NCBI GenBank assembly: GCA_001599295.1
Contig: BCGN01000009.1
Coordinates: forward strand, 496,001 to 560,000
Direction of reading: 5' to 3'
DNA from: Sporopachydermia quercuum
Taxonomy: Eukaryota; Ascomycota; Sporopachydermiomycetes; Sporopachydermiales; Sporopachydermiaceae
DNA: 64,000 nt
The notes beneath the pieces were generated by a model. The model saw nothing but the letters and a program-made list of their open reading frames with translations. It was not told where the DNA came from and did no database searches. Both the position numbers and the translations under genes were made by a program. Shown here in pieces: positions 43,197 to 53,782 of the stretch. The number at the start of each line of letters is the position of its first letter. The stretch's first letter is position 1.

Positions 43197-43863
43197 TTTT
43201 ATAAAAAGTAATACATTTCGTCCTACTATAACATAAATATATCTCAAAATACTAGCAATTGTGAGTAACTATTAAATACTCTTCAATATCCATCCAATCT
43301 TCTGACTTGCCTCCCATTTTTGTGTCCCATATCAAATGCCATATAACATTATGTCTCACTCCACATATCCTTAGTCAGAATTTTGATGTGTGGGTGCATA
43401 ATTTCAATTCTGGATAAACCTTAATCGTGCGTCAAACTTGCATACAAACTGCTGGACCGAGTATCAACATGAAAGCTCATTGAAGCTGTCAAAGCACCAT
43501 GTAGCAAATAGTAGGAAAGCAATATTAATAACGCGAGTAAAACCTTTGGCACAGGCTTCGACAGGGTTCATGGTATTTATTAGAAGAGCATTTAATGCAA
43601 TATTTCACCTTACAGATATTTGCTGTAAATCAGATTCTTCCGTAAGGTATATCGCTGTTGTGAGACTGTAGGAGAATACACCCTTTGAGCCTTCATTCAG
43701 CCTTGGGCACCAACTAATAACTGACTGGAAGGACATCAATACTGGGTAATAATTGATTGCCAGATGATATAAAGGCTCTGGATTGCCCGGAACATTGACA
43801 TAAATTCAGGTAGATATTCAAAAATATAGACTAAAAGGCTGACTCCTGCTCTTGGATACTACA
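43197..43863. other. Intergenic, RPN8 to COX10
   Basis: 667 bp of spacer. A 77-codon plus frame (43438-43671) has no recognisable features. Confidence 0.55.
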
Positions 43864-45339
43864 ATGGTGCTGATAGGAATACGCAGTAGATTCGGCTTCC
43901 GGCTGATGAAAACTGCTCCTTCCTACATAGTAAGGAACAGTATAAATCAACTTGGTGATAGTAAAAGATACGTTTCTACCACAGTTGGGACTTTTTTCAA
44001 CACGAATACTAATGGCGAATCAATGCTCAGACTGAGAGATTCCCCTATTGATTTCTTCTCAAACTATGGATACATTTATCCTAGCATATCTAAACGACCA
44101 TTCACTTTGACTCAAACTACATCAATATCAGTTAGTAATAAGATTGATAAAAACATTGCATCTTCACCTATTCAAGCTTCAGCTATTGCTGGTGATACCG
44201 TGTCAGTGTCTACTGCCACAGCAGAACCAACCGTTATCAATATACACTCAGCGATACCCTTTGAAGTGAAACCAAAAACACCACGAGAAAGTGACCATAA
44301 AGTCAAAAGCAAAGAAGCTGTTGATTTACGGACTAAGATGAATTATTACGTTGCATTAACCAAACCAAGATTAACCATATTAGTAATGCTTTCAGCAATC
44401 ACTCCTTATTCATTGGCTCCGTACCCTGGAGACGTTGCATCATTAATCTTCCTAACAATTGGTACCACATTATGCTCAGGAGCAGCTAATGCCATTAATA
44501 TGGGTCGTGAGCCTGATTTCGATAAACTGATGGGTCGTACTAAAGGAAGACCTGTTGCCAGAGGTTATCTAACCCCAAGAGAAGCTTATATATTTGCAGC
44601 AGTAATCGGTGTGCTAGGTACAGCGATTCTATACTACGGAGTGAATCCTACAGTGGCAGCCCTTGGATTTGGCAATATTGTCTTATATGCAGGTATTTAT
44701 ACATCAATGAAACGGAAATCTATTCTCAACACATGGGTTGGAGCTATTGTTGGAGCAATTCCACCATTAATGGGTTGGGCAACTGCAGGCCCCTTAACGG
44801 ATTATGGTGCTTGGTGTCTTGCTGGAATTCTTTATGCATGGCAATTTCCTCATTTCAACGCTCTGAGTCATGGAATCAAAGACGAGTACAAACGGGCTGG
44901 ATATATCATGACATCTTGGAGGAATCCAAGTCTCAATGCTCGCGTTTCTTTACGATATGCTATTGCTTTAGTGGGGTTATGTTACGGATTAAGCTATTTT
45001 GAAATCACGGATTGGTATTTCCAATTGGACTCTTCGATATTCAATCTCTGGTTTATTTATGCTGCATATAAGTTTTGGCAGCAACAAAGGATTTGTTTGA
45101 AGAAGAATGCTTATGATGTTACTAATAAGCTGTTCAATTCACCTGAGCTGTTGAATGAGAGAGGTACTGCTAACATCTATGCTAGGAAGTTATTCTGGGT
45201 CAGTGTGTTTTACCTTCCTGCTGTGTTTGTATTGGCAATGTTGCATAAAGAGGGTCAATGGGATTGGCTATTTGAGGGGTATGGATATCACGATGGTAAC
45301 GAGGACGATGAAGACAAGTTAGATAGGAAGAGATTTTGA
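43864..45339 (+). CDS. COX10: Protoheme IX farnesyltransferase (heme O synthase) Cox10
   Basis: Mitochondrial inner-membrane UbiA-family enzyme that farnesylates heme B on the way to heme A of cytochrome oxidase. The start chosen is the ATG at 43864, giving 491 residues with an Arg/Ser/Thr-rich mitochondrial presequence (MVLIGIRSRFGFRLMKTAPS). The UbiA core begins at YYVALTKPRLTILVMLSAIT. The prenyl-PP site reads NAINMGREPDFD, followed by GRTKGRPVARGYLTP. The heme region has YAGIYTSMKRKS and WQFPHFNALSHGIKDEYKRA. Several membrane spans follow. The conserved Leu in FNALSHG is encoded by CTG, supporting Leu decoding. The C-terminus is acidic. Confidence 0.94.
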   Translation: MVLIGIRSRFGFRLMKTAPSYIVRNSINQLGDSKRYVSTTVGTFFNTNTNGESMLRLRDSPIDFFSNYGYIYPSISKRPFTLTQTTSISVSNKIDKNIASSPIQASAIAGDTVSVSTATAEPTVINIHSAIPFEVKPKTPRESDHKVKSKEAVDLRTKMNYYVALTKPRLTILVMLSAITPYSLAPYPGDVASLIFLTIGTTLCSGAANAINMGREPDFDKLMGRTKGRPVARGYLTPREAYIFAAVIGVLGTAILYYGVNPTVAALGFGNIVLYAGIYTSMKRKSILNTWVGAIVGAIPPLMGWATAGPLTDYGAWCLAGILYAWQFPHFNALSHGIKDEYKRAGYIMTSWRNPSLNARVSLRYAIALVGLCYGLSYFEITDWYFQLDSSIFNLWFIYAAYKFWQQQRICLKKNAYDVTNKLFNSPELLNERGTANIYARKLFWVSVFYLPAVFVLAMLHKEGQWDWLFEGYGYHDGNEDDEDKLDRKRF

Positions 45340-48170
45340 ATGCCTGATAGTAAACATGTATATATTCAGACGATTGGCTGTTTTTATTGATATTGTATGA
45401 ACTATCTATTATGAGCAGAGAACTAGAGCATAAATGTTGAGTGAGTGAGGCGGACAGAATCTTAGCTTAATGATTACTAGTTGAGATAACTAGCTCAAAT
45501 ATCTCTAGATTATAGAATCAAGATGAAATTACATCGGAAAAGTGTTTCTGTTGTTTACTAGTGGTCACCACCTATCACATTATCTGATGTGAACAGTGTC
45601 AGCTTAGTATGATCCCTAAGGCTTAAACTACTCTTTTCAATGCTTTTTCATACCATAAATCTTGCTACTATCGTTCTGCATCATATTTACCTATGATTTG
45701 CTGATATATATCTCTTCTTCCCTATTGTTAAATCAGCACTCTATGTGGTTGTATTCTAAGTTTTGTTTCTCATGTGCTTTGCTATTCCCTTTCTGTATAT
45801 AATTGAACCATTTTGAAAATAAACTATGTTATTATATAATATATATAGGCATTTGTAGACGGCGTTATGACTATCGTTTCGTTAGAATACCAATGGAAGT
45901 ATTGTCTCAGGATTCAAATATGACCAGAGATCGTTCATGTTTGTTGAACAACTACAAACATATCGTCAGAAGTAAAAAGAAGAAAAAGTAAAAACGACGG
46001 TCAACGCAAACCACCATACTATGAATACTCTATTACAAGATTATATTACAAAAGACATGTTATAACAACATATCAGATACGTTCTGTCAAGTGAAACGCT
46101 CTGCTTCACAATGATTGAGATTGATAAGCAAAATCATTATCATAGAAGGCAAGCAGTTGAAATACAGATTATGTGTTTCTTCCAAGCAAGTTTAACCACC
46201 ATCTACGTCTTGAGATTAGCAGTTGAATCCTAACCGTGAACAAAAGCAAGAACGATATGTGTAACAAATTGACATCGACAATCTCACCACGTTGGAGAAA
46301 GTCTGCAATGAAGCAGAACAACTGGATCACCTGAAGGGTCGATAATTATCAATGAATCCAGTCCTTCTATCCATCTACCCTCAGTCAATTACAATGAGTT
46401 CGAAGTACAAGGTAGCGTTCTAAGAGAAATGCCTACAAACACTACGAGATACAAGAATTCAGGAATAGCGATCACCAACAAGCAAGATTCAATTTCGAAT
46501 CTGTGCCTTTTTAGTGGATAAAAAGCAATCAACCAAGCTGATCAGAAAGAGCATTCATTCATACTGATGATCAAAAGACATTTTGGATTAGATAATATGA
46601 TATTCAGCTTGACTGAGGCATGATTTTTCTTACATAAACGCAAGAGACCATTGAAAACAAGATTGAAACTGTAAATAATCAACATTGAGATTACATAACC
46701 AACAAATGCTCTTTGACGAAAGCGATTAGGAAGCTGATAGATTAACTATGGCATGCAAATAACATGCACAGTTGTAAACCTTGTAGAATTACCAGATTCG
46801 TCATTTCTANGAAAATTTCAAACTTTAGTTTTTCTTTGCTTGGTTTTTAAGATTAAGAATTTCTGCGTAACTATGCAATATATATGCATATAAAACTATA
46901 ATCAAGGTTAACGTCTATGTGATTCAATGCAATGTCATGTAATGTATTTTACTGTAAGGTAGTGCAATGCAATGTAATGCGATACATGAATGCAAAGAGA
47001 CGTTTAACCTTAAAAATTGAGCAAAGGAAAACTAAAGTTTGAAATTTTCNTAGAAATGACGAATCTGGTAATTCTACAAGGTTTACAACTGTGCATGTTA
47101 TTTGCATGCCATAGTTAATCTATCAGCTTCCTAATCGCTTTCGTCAAAGAGCATTTTCAGGAACAATTTTATTTGTTATTTTGAACAATTAGTTTACATT
47201 CAAATGATATTAATGTTAAATTAGTTGTGAGAAAACATCTTATTTCAAATAAACCGTTTCTCAGTTCTTGTTCAAGTATAGAGTCAATGATAACCTCCGT
47301 TTGTATTACTTTTTGTCCATAGTTTTTGAGTTTATGCATTCTCTATCACAGTGAAAATTATGCAAAGCCCACATCAGCAGTCGACTCAATTATCCCATCT
47401 CATGATGAATGAATAAATACATTGATGAATTGATTTGACTATACACTAAGTGTTTATGTGATTTCAAATCGGCAGATCTTTTCCTTCTTTATATCTCATG
47501 ATCAACTAGAAGGCAGAGATAACGGTTGTTTGCAGTTATGTTACCCATCTTTGTAACTTCTGGTTTTGGTTTATCACCACTCAGCAACGTTCAAACAAGA
47601 AGAAAGAACCATTTTTCTATTAGGTATTGAAATACTTGATAAATTATTGATGCAAACCACCAAACTTGTGTTTAACGCTCCACTTCAATCGCTTTATTTT
47701 ACGTTATAATATAACACTTGAATCAATTAAGGTACTTGCAATCTATCTACCTCTGTTATCAGACCGTTAGCAGACACATTTCACCAACAACAGAGTCTCA
47801 ACTGACAAAAGTTTGATCTTCATTTATCTTTCTTTGAAAATTCCAATTGGATTACAACTACATACAACTGGATTATTGTCGTTTCAGCATCCTATCAGAG
47901 ATTCGGTAATAATATCAATCAATTCGATTCATCCGAACAGTTTCATACAGTGACAGAAAACCAGAGCAAAAGAACGAGCAGAAATTGATCTTCTCAACAA
48001 AATTGAACTCGTGCAACTTATATCTTAAGATCTACTGTTATTCTTCCATTGATAAGCCTATCAGATTTACGTATAGACACTCATAAGCGCAACTATCAAC
48101 CAACTACCATTACTTTACAAGATAAAAGTAAAAACATTGTATTCTTATTGTTCGACCGTTATATATTGCA
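45340..48170. other. Long intergenic region with foldback repeat
   Basis: 2.8 kb between COX10 (3' end) and MND2 (5' end). Its central feature is the inverted repeat at 46704-47156. The part before it has no protein-like frame; the part after it forms the MND2 promoter. Confidence 0.6.
46704..47156. repeat. 453-bp foldback (inverted repeat) element
   Basis: The left arm starting at 46704 and the right arm ending at 47156 are reverse complements. They agree at every called base over the outer 129 bp (46704-46832 with 47028-47156), then decay with scattered mismatches to about 46856/47004. An ambiguous base sits at mirror positions 46810 and 47050. The outer boundaries are sharp (the ends read AAATGCTCTTTGACG and its complement), and I see no target-site duplication. 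The centre (about 46920-46995) is rich in CAATGCAATG-like units. It could be a MITE-like element, a hairpin-RNA source, a replication or centromere-type structure, or an assembly artefact. Confidence 0.85.
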
Positions 48171-49043
48171 ATGTATCTACCGACACTCAACATACGCGAT
48201 AAACATAACTCTCTTCTGAAGGCTTCAAAGGCGAATAAATCAAACTATAATGCAAGCTCAGGTCTAACAACAGAGACAAACTCGTCTTATCTATCTCCAC
48301 TACTACAAGAACAGTACCATTCTCAGCTACGGTACATAAATTGCTTGAAAACGTTTGGTTACACTTATCTAAAGCCTTATGGTATTGAGAGAACAATGAA
48401 AAGCCTACTAGAGTCCCATGGAGATGGAGATGATGAGTTAGTAGATAACTTTGAGGGCGAAGATGAAATAGAAGAAAGGTTTGTTGATGATTTACAGGCG
48501 ACTACAGAAAATGTAGATATGATAGATGAAAGGTTTCATAATGAAGACACTGGATTGAATGTAGAGATTCTCAGAAATGATGGTGATAGCACCAGACAAG
48601 ATCTTGATAGAAGCAGCGTACAGGAAGAAGATCTTGATGCTAATATCCCTAATGAAGAGATAGATTATTATGATTATGAAGAAGGAGATGATGATATGAG
48701 ATCAAGTTATGAGCAGGAACGAGAAATAGATCGCGAGGAGGAGGAAATAGAGAGTAGTAGCTATTTGAATGAACGGTCATTGATGATCTCATCATTTGGT
48801 AATAGAAGAAGTCAAATAGAAAGAGAGTATAATAGCAGTAGTATAATAGATAATAGCAGTAGTTCTCAGTTATCACCATTGAATAGCAATACCAGAAACA
48901 TACTAACTGGTATTGATGGGATAGGAACCGGATTGGAAGGAAATAATAGTTCAATACTTAGCTATTCAAGTGCTTTGAATGAAACGGAAGGACAGGGCGA
49001 AGAAGACGAAGATGAAGAGGAAGGAGAAATGGAAATAGAATGA
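48171..49043 (+). CDS. MND2: APC/C subunit Mnd2 (Apc15)
   Basis: Small acidic subunit of the anaphase-promoting complex; it regulates checkpoint-complex turnover, and in budding yeast restrains Ama1 in meiosis. 290 residues. The N-terminus has the Apc15 pattern, MYLPTLNIRDKHNSLLK, then RYINCLKTFGYTYLKPYGIE with RTMKSLLE. The rest is very acidic (EEIDYYDYEEGDDD; ends GEEDEDEEEGEMEIE). It converges on YVH1 with a 104-bp gap. In S. cerevisiae MND2 and YVH1 are adjacent (YIR025W and YIR026C, also convergent), which supports the assignment. Confidence 0.8.
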   Translation: MYLPTLNIRDKHNSLLKASKANKSNYNASSGLTTETNSSYLSPLLQEQYHSQLRYINCLKTFGYTYLKPYGIERTMKSLLESHGDGDDELVDNFEGEDEIEERFVDDLQATTENVDMIDERFHNEDTGLNVEILRNDGDSTRQDLDRSSVQEEDLDANIPNEEIDYYDYEEGDDDMRSSYEQEREIDREEEEIESSSYLNERSLMISSFGNRRSQIEREYNSSSIIDNSSSSQLSPLNSNTRNILTGIDGIGTGLEGNNSSILSYSSALNETEGQGEEDEDEEEGEMEIE

Positions 49044-49147
49044 TCTAAATCGAGAGCAATAAAGATAACACTCTCATGAAGAAATAATAAAAATAACGTG
49101 CCAAATGAGCATCCCATAATTCTAACTTTAATAGTATTATTCATCTA

Positions 49148-50269
49148 TCAAATCTTACTATATGCTACCTCATCTACTTTAGCTTTATGTAAATGTATAG
49201 CTGGGACCATCCATCGTCCGCAACTACATCTATCACCTTTCCAACTATACCCTCCTATCTTGCAGCTACATTTAGGACAGTTGAACTTACCATCAACTTC
49301 TCCTTTCCCTTGTAATTCTTCTTTCATCCACCCAACAGGTTCAAGGAAATAGTGTGAACAAGGTTCTTGTTTGCCGTTTGACTTCTTGATACCGTTATCC
49401 TTCTTACCTAAAAATCTTGCTTGAGCAGAGTCTTCATCCGGTGGTGAGTGCGGAACTAATGCTGTTGATAAAGCTAAAGGTTGTCGACATTTTCTGCATC
49501 TCAATTGGATGAGTTCATCAGAAGCGGTACTATTCTTAGGATCACTGTTATCGTTATCATCATTTGCAACAACACCATTAGTGTCCGTTTTCACTATAGG
49601 TGACTTAATGTGAAATCTGCCTAGTACTATATCTACCTCAGACACGTATAAGTGATCTTGCTGACTGATTGATTTACCACTAGGATCTAACTGAAGTCCA
49701 TTCTGAATAACCCATTGATGATATGGCTTAGGATTAGTATTTATATCACATTTACACTCTTCATAAACAGACAGTTGCTTCATAAAGCTTGGGTTTGGAT
49801 TAGCAACTGCTCTTTTCCTTTTCACGGCATAAACTGCATCTTTAGCACTGAGCTTGAATTTCCACATAAGATAGGCAGCAGTAATAGTAACAGACCGTGA
49901 AATTCCCGCCACGCAATGTATCAGAATTCCCCCTGTTTGCGGTAGCTTTTTTCCAGTTTTTGATTCTGAATAATTTGCCCCATATAATGCTTGATCAATG
50001 AACTGATTGCATTCGCTGAACTGCTGTATTATATCAACGTTTTCCTCGTCGTTGATTTCAATTTGTTTGCAGGTATAACCACTAGTTAGCTCGCTTGGGA
50101 TTGCTCCATTGATTATCGATAGAATGTGAGTGATCCCGTAATTTTCTTTCAATCTGCCACTGCCTCCCATGTTGAGTCCACTGAAGGACCCAACGTAGAT
50201 ATTCCCGAGGATTCTGTCCATTGTAATTGTTACTAGTTCAGCTGATGATACTATAGGATTATGTTGCAT
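49148..50269 (-). CDS. YVH1: Dual-specificity phosphatase Yvh1
   Basis: Needed for late 60S maturation, where it releases Mrt4 so that the P0 stalk can load; the zinc domain does this. 373 residues (364 in S. cerevisiae). The DSP domain (about 17-170) has HCVAGISRS at 118-126, with catalytic Cys119 and Arg125, and KRKRAVANPNPSF. The C-terminal zinc-binding region (about 258-365) has RCRKCRQPL, CSHYFLEPVGWM, NCPKCSCKIGGYSW and RCSCGRWMVPAIHL. Two starts are possible, Met1 or Met17 (MDRILGNIYVGSF). The second begins right at the domain. Confidence 0.95.
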   Translation of the reverse strand: MQHNPIVSSAELVTITMDRILGNIYVGSFSGLNMGGSGRLKENYGITHILSIINGAIPSELTSGYTCKQIEINDEENVDIIQQFSECNQFIDQALYGANYSESKTGKKLPQTGGILIHCVAGISRSVTITAAYLMWKFKLSAKDAVYAVKRKRAVANPNPSFMKQLSVYEECKCDINTNPKPYHQWVIQNGLQLDPSGKSISQQDHLYVSEVDIVLGRFHIKSPIVKTDTNGVVANDDNDNSDPKNSTASDELIQLRCRKCRQPLALSTALVPHSPPDEDSAQARFLGKKDNGIKKSNGKQEPCSHYFLEPVGWMKEELQGKGEVDGKFNCPKCSCKIGGYSWKGDRCSCGRWMVPAIHLHKAKVDEVAYSKI

Positions 50270-51677
50270 GAGCTGTAGGTGGCCAGACCAGCTGAGAAGA
50301 GCAAAAATAGCGCCGACAAGATTAACAACGAACGCTTGATGAATGTATTATATACAATGAAAATATTAGTGCTCCTATGAAAATGGTCCTGTTGTTATCC
50401 TGTTATGTGCTATCTATAAGCTCTCATGCAAATCGACTGATGCCTACTCTTTCTCTAATATTGAACCTCGGTATATTCCTTCAATAATAGAGAACAACAC
50501 TCCAAACAGCACTCCAAACAACGCTCCAAAATCTCAAGCAGCTCCTTTTAAATGTAAATAATAATAAATGTTTCTATTTACTTAATCGTTTAGAAGAAAA
50601 TCTATGGAATGTCAATAAAAAAGAATCAAAATGATGAGCATTAATGATTTTATGCAGAATACAAGAAATCATTTGCGACTCTATGAAAAAAACATAAGAA
50701 AAAACTTTAAGGTTTAAATAATTGATTAAAGTTGAAGAACCTTATGCAAGATAAAATTAAGTTCACAATCTCCATCAACTTTCTTGGGAAGTGCAGCATT
50801 TTACGACCTATTATGATTTACCAAGTATGATAAATCTACTATAGAATGTTCAGCGACTACTTCTTATTGAATTACCGAATTGTAAATGAGGTAAGGTAAG
50901 AAAGAACAAGAGCGCTCGAGGCATGTTGCATACATGCAGTTGGTTCGGTATAGATATAGTTTCGAACACAGAATGGAACGCAGAGCTCGAAACTATAAAC
51001 CAGGGATACGTTTCCCAGAGACCATAGAGAGACACGCTCAAGTGGATTTGTCCAAGGAAAAGAAAAACGAGATCCACTACAAGGAGTTAATGAAAGTATA
51101 AACATTTAACGTACTTGAATGGTATAAAAGGAAAGCTTTAACGTGCTTATAATCTTTCATTGTCTGACGACTGAAGCTACCATATTGAATACCTAACTGA
51201 ACCTCAATTACTATCGTATTCTGTTAATATTCTATTCAAGTGCCAATCATCACTAGAAAGTCAACTTTCACGCGTAATTTAATATTTTTTGAAGTACCAT
51301 CCAACAAAATTCTCTGATTGTAGAGAGACTAGTTGGCCTACAGCTCACAATTTCGGTGGAGCAGATAGTTTATTCAGGAAACATTCGTAACCCATAAGAA
51401 AGAGATTCTTACTTTTCAATGAGTGAGGCTGACGAATTCAATTCATTGCTCCAGCAAGGGCGTGAAGACCCATAATATTACCAACAATTCAAGTGTTGAC
51501 AACACAAACATAATTTCATTTGTCATTTGAGCTTATAATGTTCATTTTGGTTGATTGATCAGTTTTCTGGTAAAATGCGTAAAACAGTCAATGAATGCTC
51601 TTTGTTTTGATTCTGTCTTTTAAAATAATAAATTTTCCCATCAGTAAATAAACTGCCTGTTATTATCTTCATTTTCT
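50270..51677. other. Intergenic, YVH1 promoter and RAM2 3' side
   Basis: 1.4 kb. It holds three copies of a 12-bp CACTCCAAACA(A/G) unit at about 50493-50530. A TATAAAAG at 51123-51130 faces right with no convincing plus-strand gene after it. Two overlapping minus frames (50850-51105) show no domain. Confidence 0.5.
50493..50530. repeat. Tandem ACTCCAAACA(A/G)C repeat
   Basis: Three imperfect 12-bp copies (ACTCCAAACAGC, ACTCCAAACAAC, GCTCCAAAATC), about 225-260 bp upstream of the YVH1 start. Confidence 0.7.
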
Positions 51678-52652
51678 CTAACATACACCAAGAGATGATT
51701 TTAAGTACATCCAATATCCTTTTCGAATGGGATCATATTTAAACCCTAACGCATCAAACAATACACCGGCTTTTGACTTATTTGCTTGTTTTTCAGAATA
51801 TATCCGCGCTAAAACCTCAATTGCCTGTATACTTATTGTCGAATCACCATCTTCAGAATCTTCCTCAGCATTGGATTCCAATTCTGGTGTCTCGTTCTCA
51901 TTCCCCTTCTCATTAGTAATATTAACTGGAATCAAGCCAAGACAAAAGACTTCTAAGTCAGTCAAGGGCCTATTAGAATATTCATATATTCCCAAGAGAT
52001 AGTTCCACGAACTTAAATTTGGTGGTAGTTTCGTTATAGCTGCTTTTGTATATTCTATCTCGATTTCTATTTGCTCAGAGGTTGGTCTGTTTGGAGATTT
52101 GAATACAAGGAAGTATCTATGATTCCAAGCAGAGTTATTTCTAATATCAAGATTCAATAACTTGTTAACAAATTCTATTTCTACTGAACTTTCCCATAAG
52201 TTGAACTTGTTAACCAACCATTGTCTGTAACTCCATACGTGATAATTCTTAGAATCATTCAATAACATAGATTCTATCAAAGGATATTCAATTGTTGCAT
52301 CAAAATCAGGTATTCTTTCTATCAGCAGTTGTTTATAAGGCCATATTTGATAGTTCTTAGGCTTTTTAGCTGCCAAATTATCTGTCCATTTCAACTCCTC
52401 CAGAAAGTCTCTGTTGATGCCTTTACAGACATCGAACCTGTATGACCATATAGTATAATGGGCCGCGTTTTTATTGATGACAAAGTCAGTCAATGTTAAT
52501 GCACGTTCCGAGTATTCATTATTTAGCATGAGAGCCCTCAAGAAGCCCATCGCTTGTTTATAATCATCTTCATAGGCGATAGCACATAGGCCTGAATTAT
52601 CATCGACCTCAATGGGACTCAGATCTGAATAATCTTCAATATTGAAGGCCAT
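51678..52652 (-). CDS. RAM2: Farnesyltransferase / geranylgeranyltransferase-I alpha subunit Ram2
   Basis: Shared alpha subunit of CaaX prenyltransferases, paired with Ram1 or Cdc43 to prenylate Ras, a-factor and Rho proteins. 324 residues from the ATG at 52652 (MAFNIEDYSDLSPI); 316 in S. cerevisiae. PFTA repeats show the N-x-x-x-W pattern: AHYTIWSYRFD, NYQIWPYKQLL, NYHVWSYRQWL, NNSAWNHRYFL and NLSSWNYLLGI. An acidic insert (NETPELESNAEEDSEDGD) precedes the last helices. The longer open frame upstream has no earlier ATG. Confidence 0.95.
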   Translation of the reverse strand: MAFNIEDYSDLSPIEVDDNSGLCAIAYEDDYKQAMGFLRALMLNNEYSERALTLTDFVINKNAAHYTIWSYRFDVCKGINRDFLEELKWTDNLAAKKPKNYQIWPYKQLLIERIPDFDATIEYPLIESMLLNDSKNYHVWSYRQWLVNKFNLWESSVEIEFVNKLLNLDIRNNSAWNHRYFLVFKSPNRPTSEQIEIEIEYTKAAITKLPPNLSSWNYLLGIYEYSNRPLTDLEVFCLGLIPVNITNEKGNENETPELESNAEEDSEDGDSTISIQAIEVLARIYSEKQANKSKAGVLFDALGFKYDPIRKGYWMYLKSSLGVC

Positions 52653-53782
52653 TTTTGGAACAATTGATGAATAGGATTTTGACGTTGCACGCAAAACTTG
52701 AAATAAAATATAGGATATCAAAAAGCTTTCAGTCAGTTCAAAAACTAAGTAATAGTGATTAAAATTGATGCAAATAACAAGAAAGGACCTTCACATATAT
52801 GTTGCTTTTGCTCCTTCTAGATAGCTTACCCTTAACTTGTCCACCTAGTATGGTATTCTTCCAAACGGGCCAATTCTTACTTATCTTCTCCTTGAGATCC
52901 TACTCAGATTTGTCTCACTTATATACCTCTGTAAGTAGAAATAAACCTTCTTTATTTGAATTTCCCTACAATTTGCATTCAAATGACTGAGAATTTAACA
53001 TCATCATATCGTCTGTTTGCTATGTTTTGTAATCCTTAGTTCTCATCATTTCATCCTTTTCTTTTTTTAGCGAAGACAATGACAATATGAAAACTGTCCA
53101 GATTAGGCATCATAAATAGTGAGCTTAGGAACTCTCCAGATTCATACAAAACCTAATATTATTATGAAACTTCCTCAAGTAACTTGAAGCAATCTTTTTT
53201 CCAGGATAGTATCCGCTTTTAGATCATAATTTCCGAAATTATCCTTGAGCAATAGAAAGATTATCTTGGATGCGCAGCGCAGGCCAAGGTACAGTACTTT
53301 TTCTTGAGAGTATAAAAAGTATACTATTTAATTGCCGGTTAGTTTCTTTTAATTTTTTCCTACAATGTCTCTATCTGTAATACTTCGTAGAAAAGTCCTA
53401 AGATGTGCTGCTACTATGATTTACTAGTATTCTATATCGATATTAGATTACATAATCCTTAATTACCTTCACACATCTCAACACACCTAACCTTAAAATT
53501 TTTTATTTACTATGAGGACTACAATCTCCCAGGGATTTCTTCCTGAATAACGAGTGACTGATTGCTGATAGAGCAGTAAAATTATTCCATATAATAAGTG
53601 CTGGTTGTTGAGGTTGTTTTATGAATAGATTAACTCTCTAGTATACTGTATTATAGAGGATTGTTACATCAATTGTATGCTTACGGTACTCAACAAGCAT
53701 AGCTTAACAGATTTGATTATCATTCTATCAGTTGATAGGAAAGGTTCTGATACAATACACTTATAGAAGTAAAGATATCATA
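52653..53782. other. Divergent promoter region, RAM2 and GUA1
   Basis: 1.1 kb. It contains an odd-centred palindrome ATAATTTC-C-GAAATTAT (53226-53242), roughly midway between the two starts, and GATTACATAATC (53446-53457), a relative of the 11-mer promoter motif. No gene is seen. Confidence 0.55.
53226..53242. promoter_or_regulatory. 17-bp odd palindrome
   Basis: ATAATTTC and GAAATTAT flank a single C, perfect over 8-bp arms, in the middle of the RAM2/GUA1 divergent promoter. Possibly a dimer binding site; function not known. Confidence 0.35.

Noticed and set aside
50850-51105. Two overlapping minus-strand frames after a TATAAAAG
   Set aside because: The TATA faces the other strand, neither frame has a domain, and I found no tRNA-type A/B boxes.
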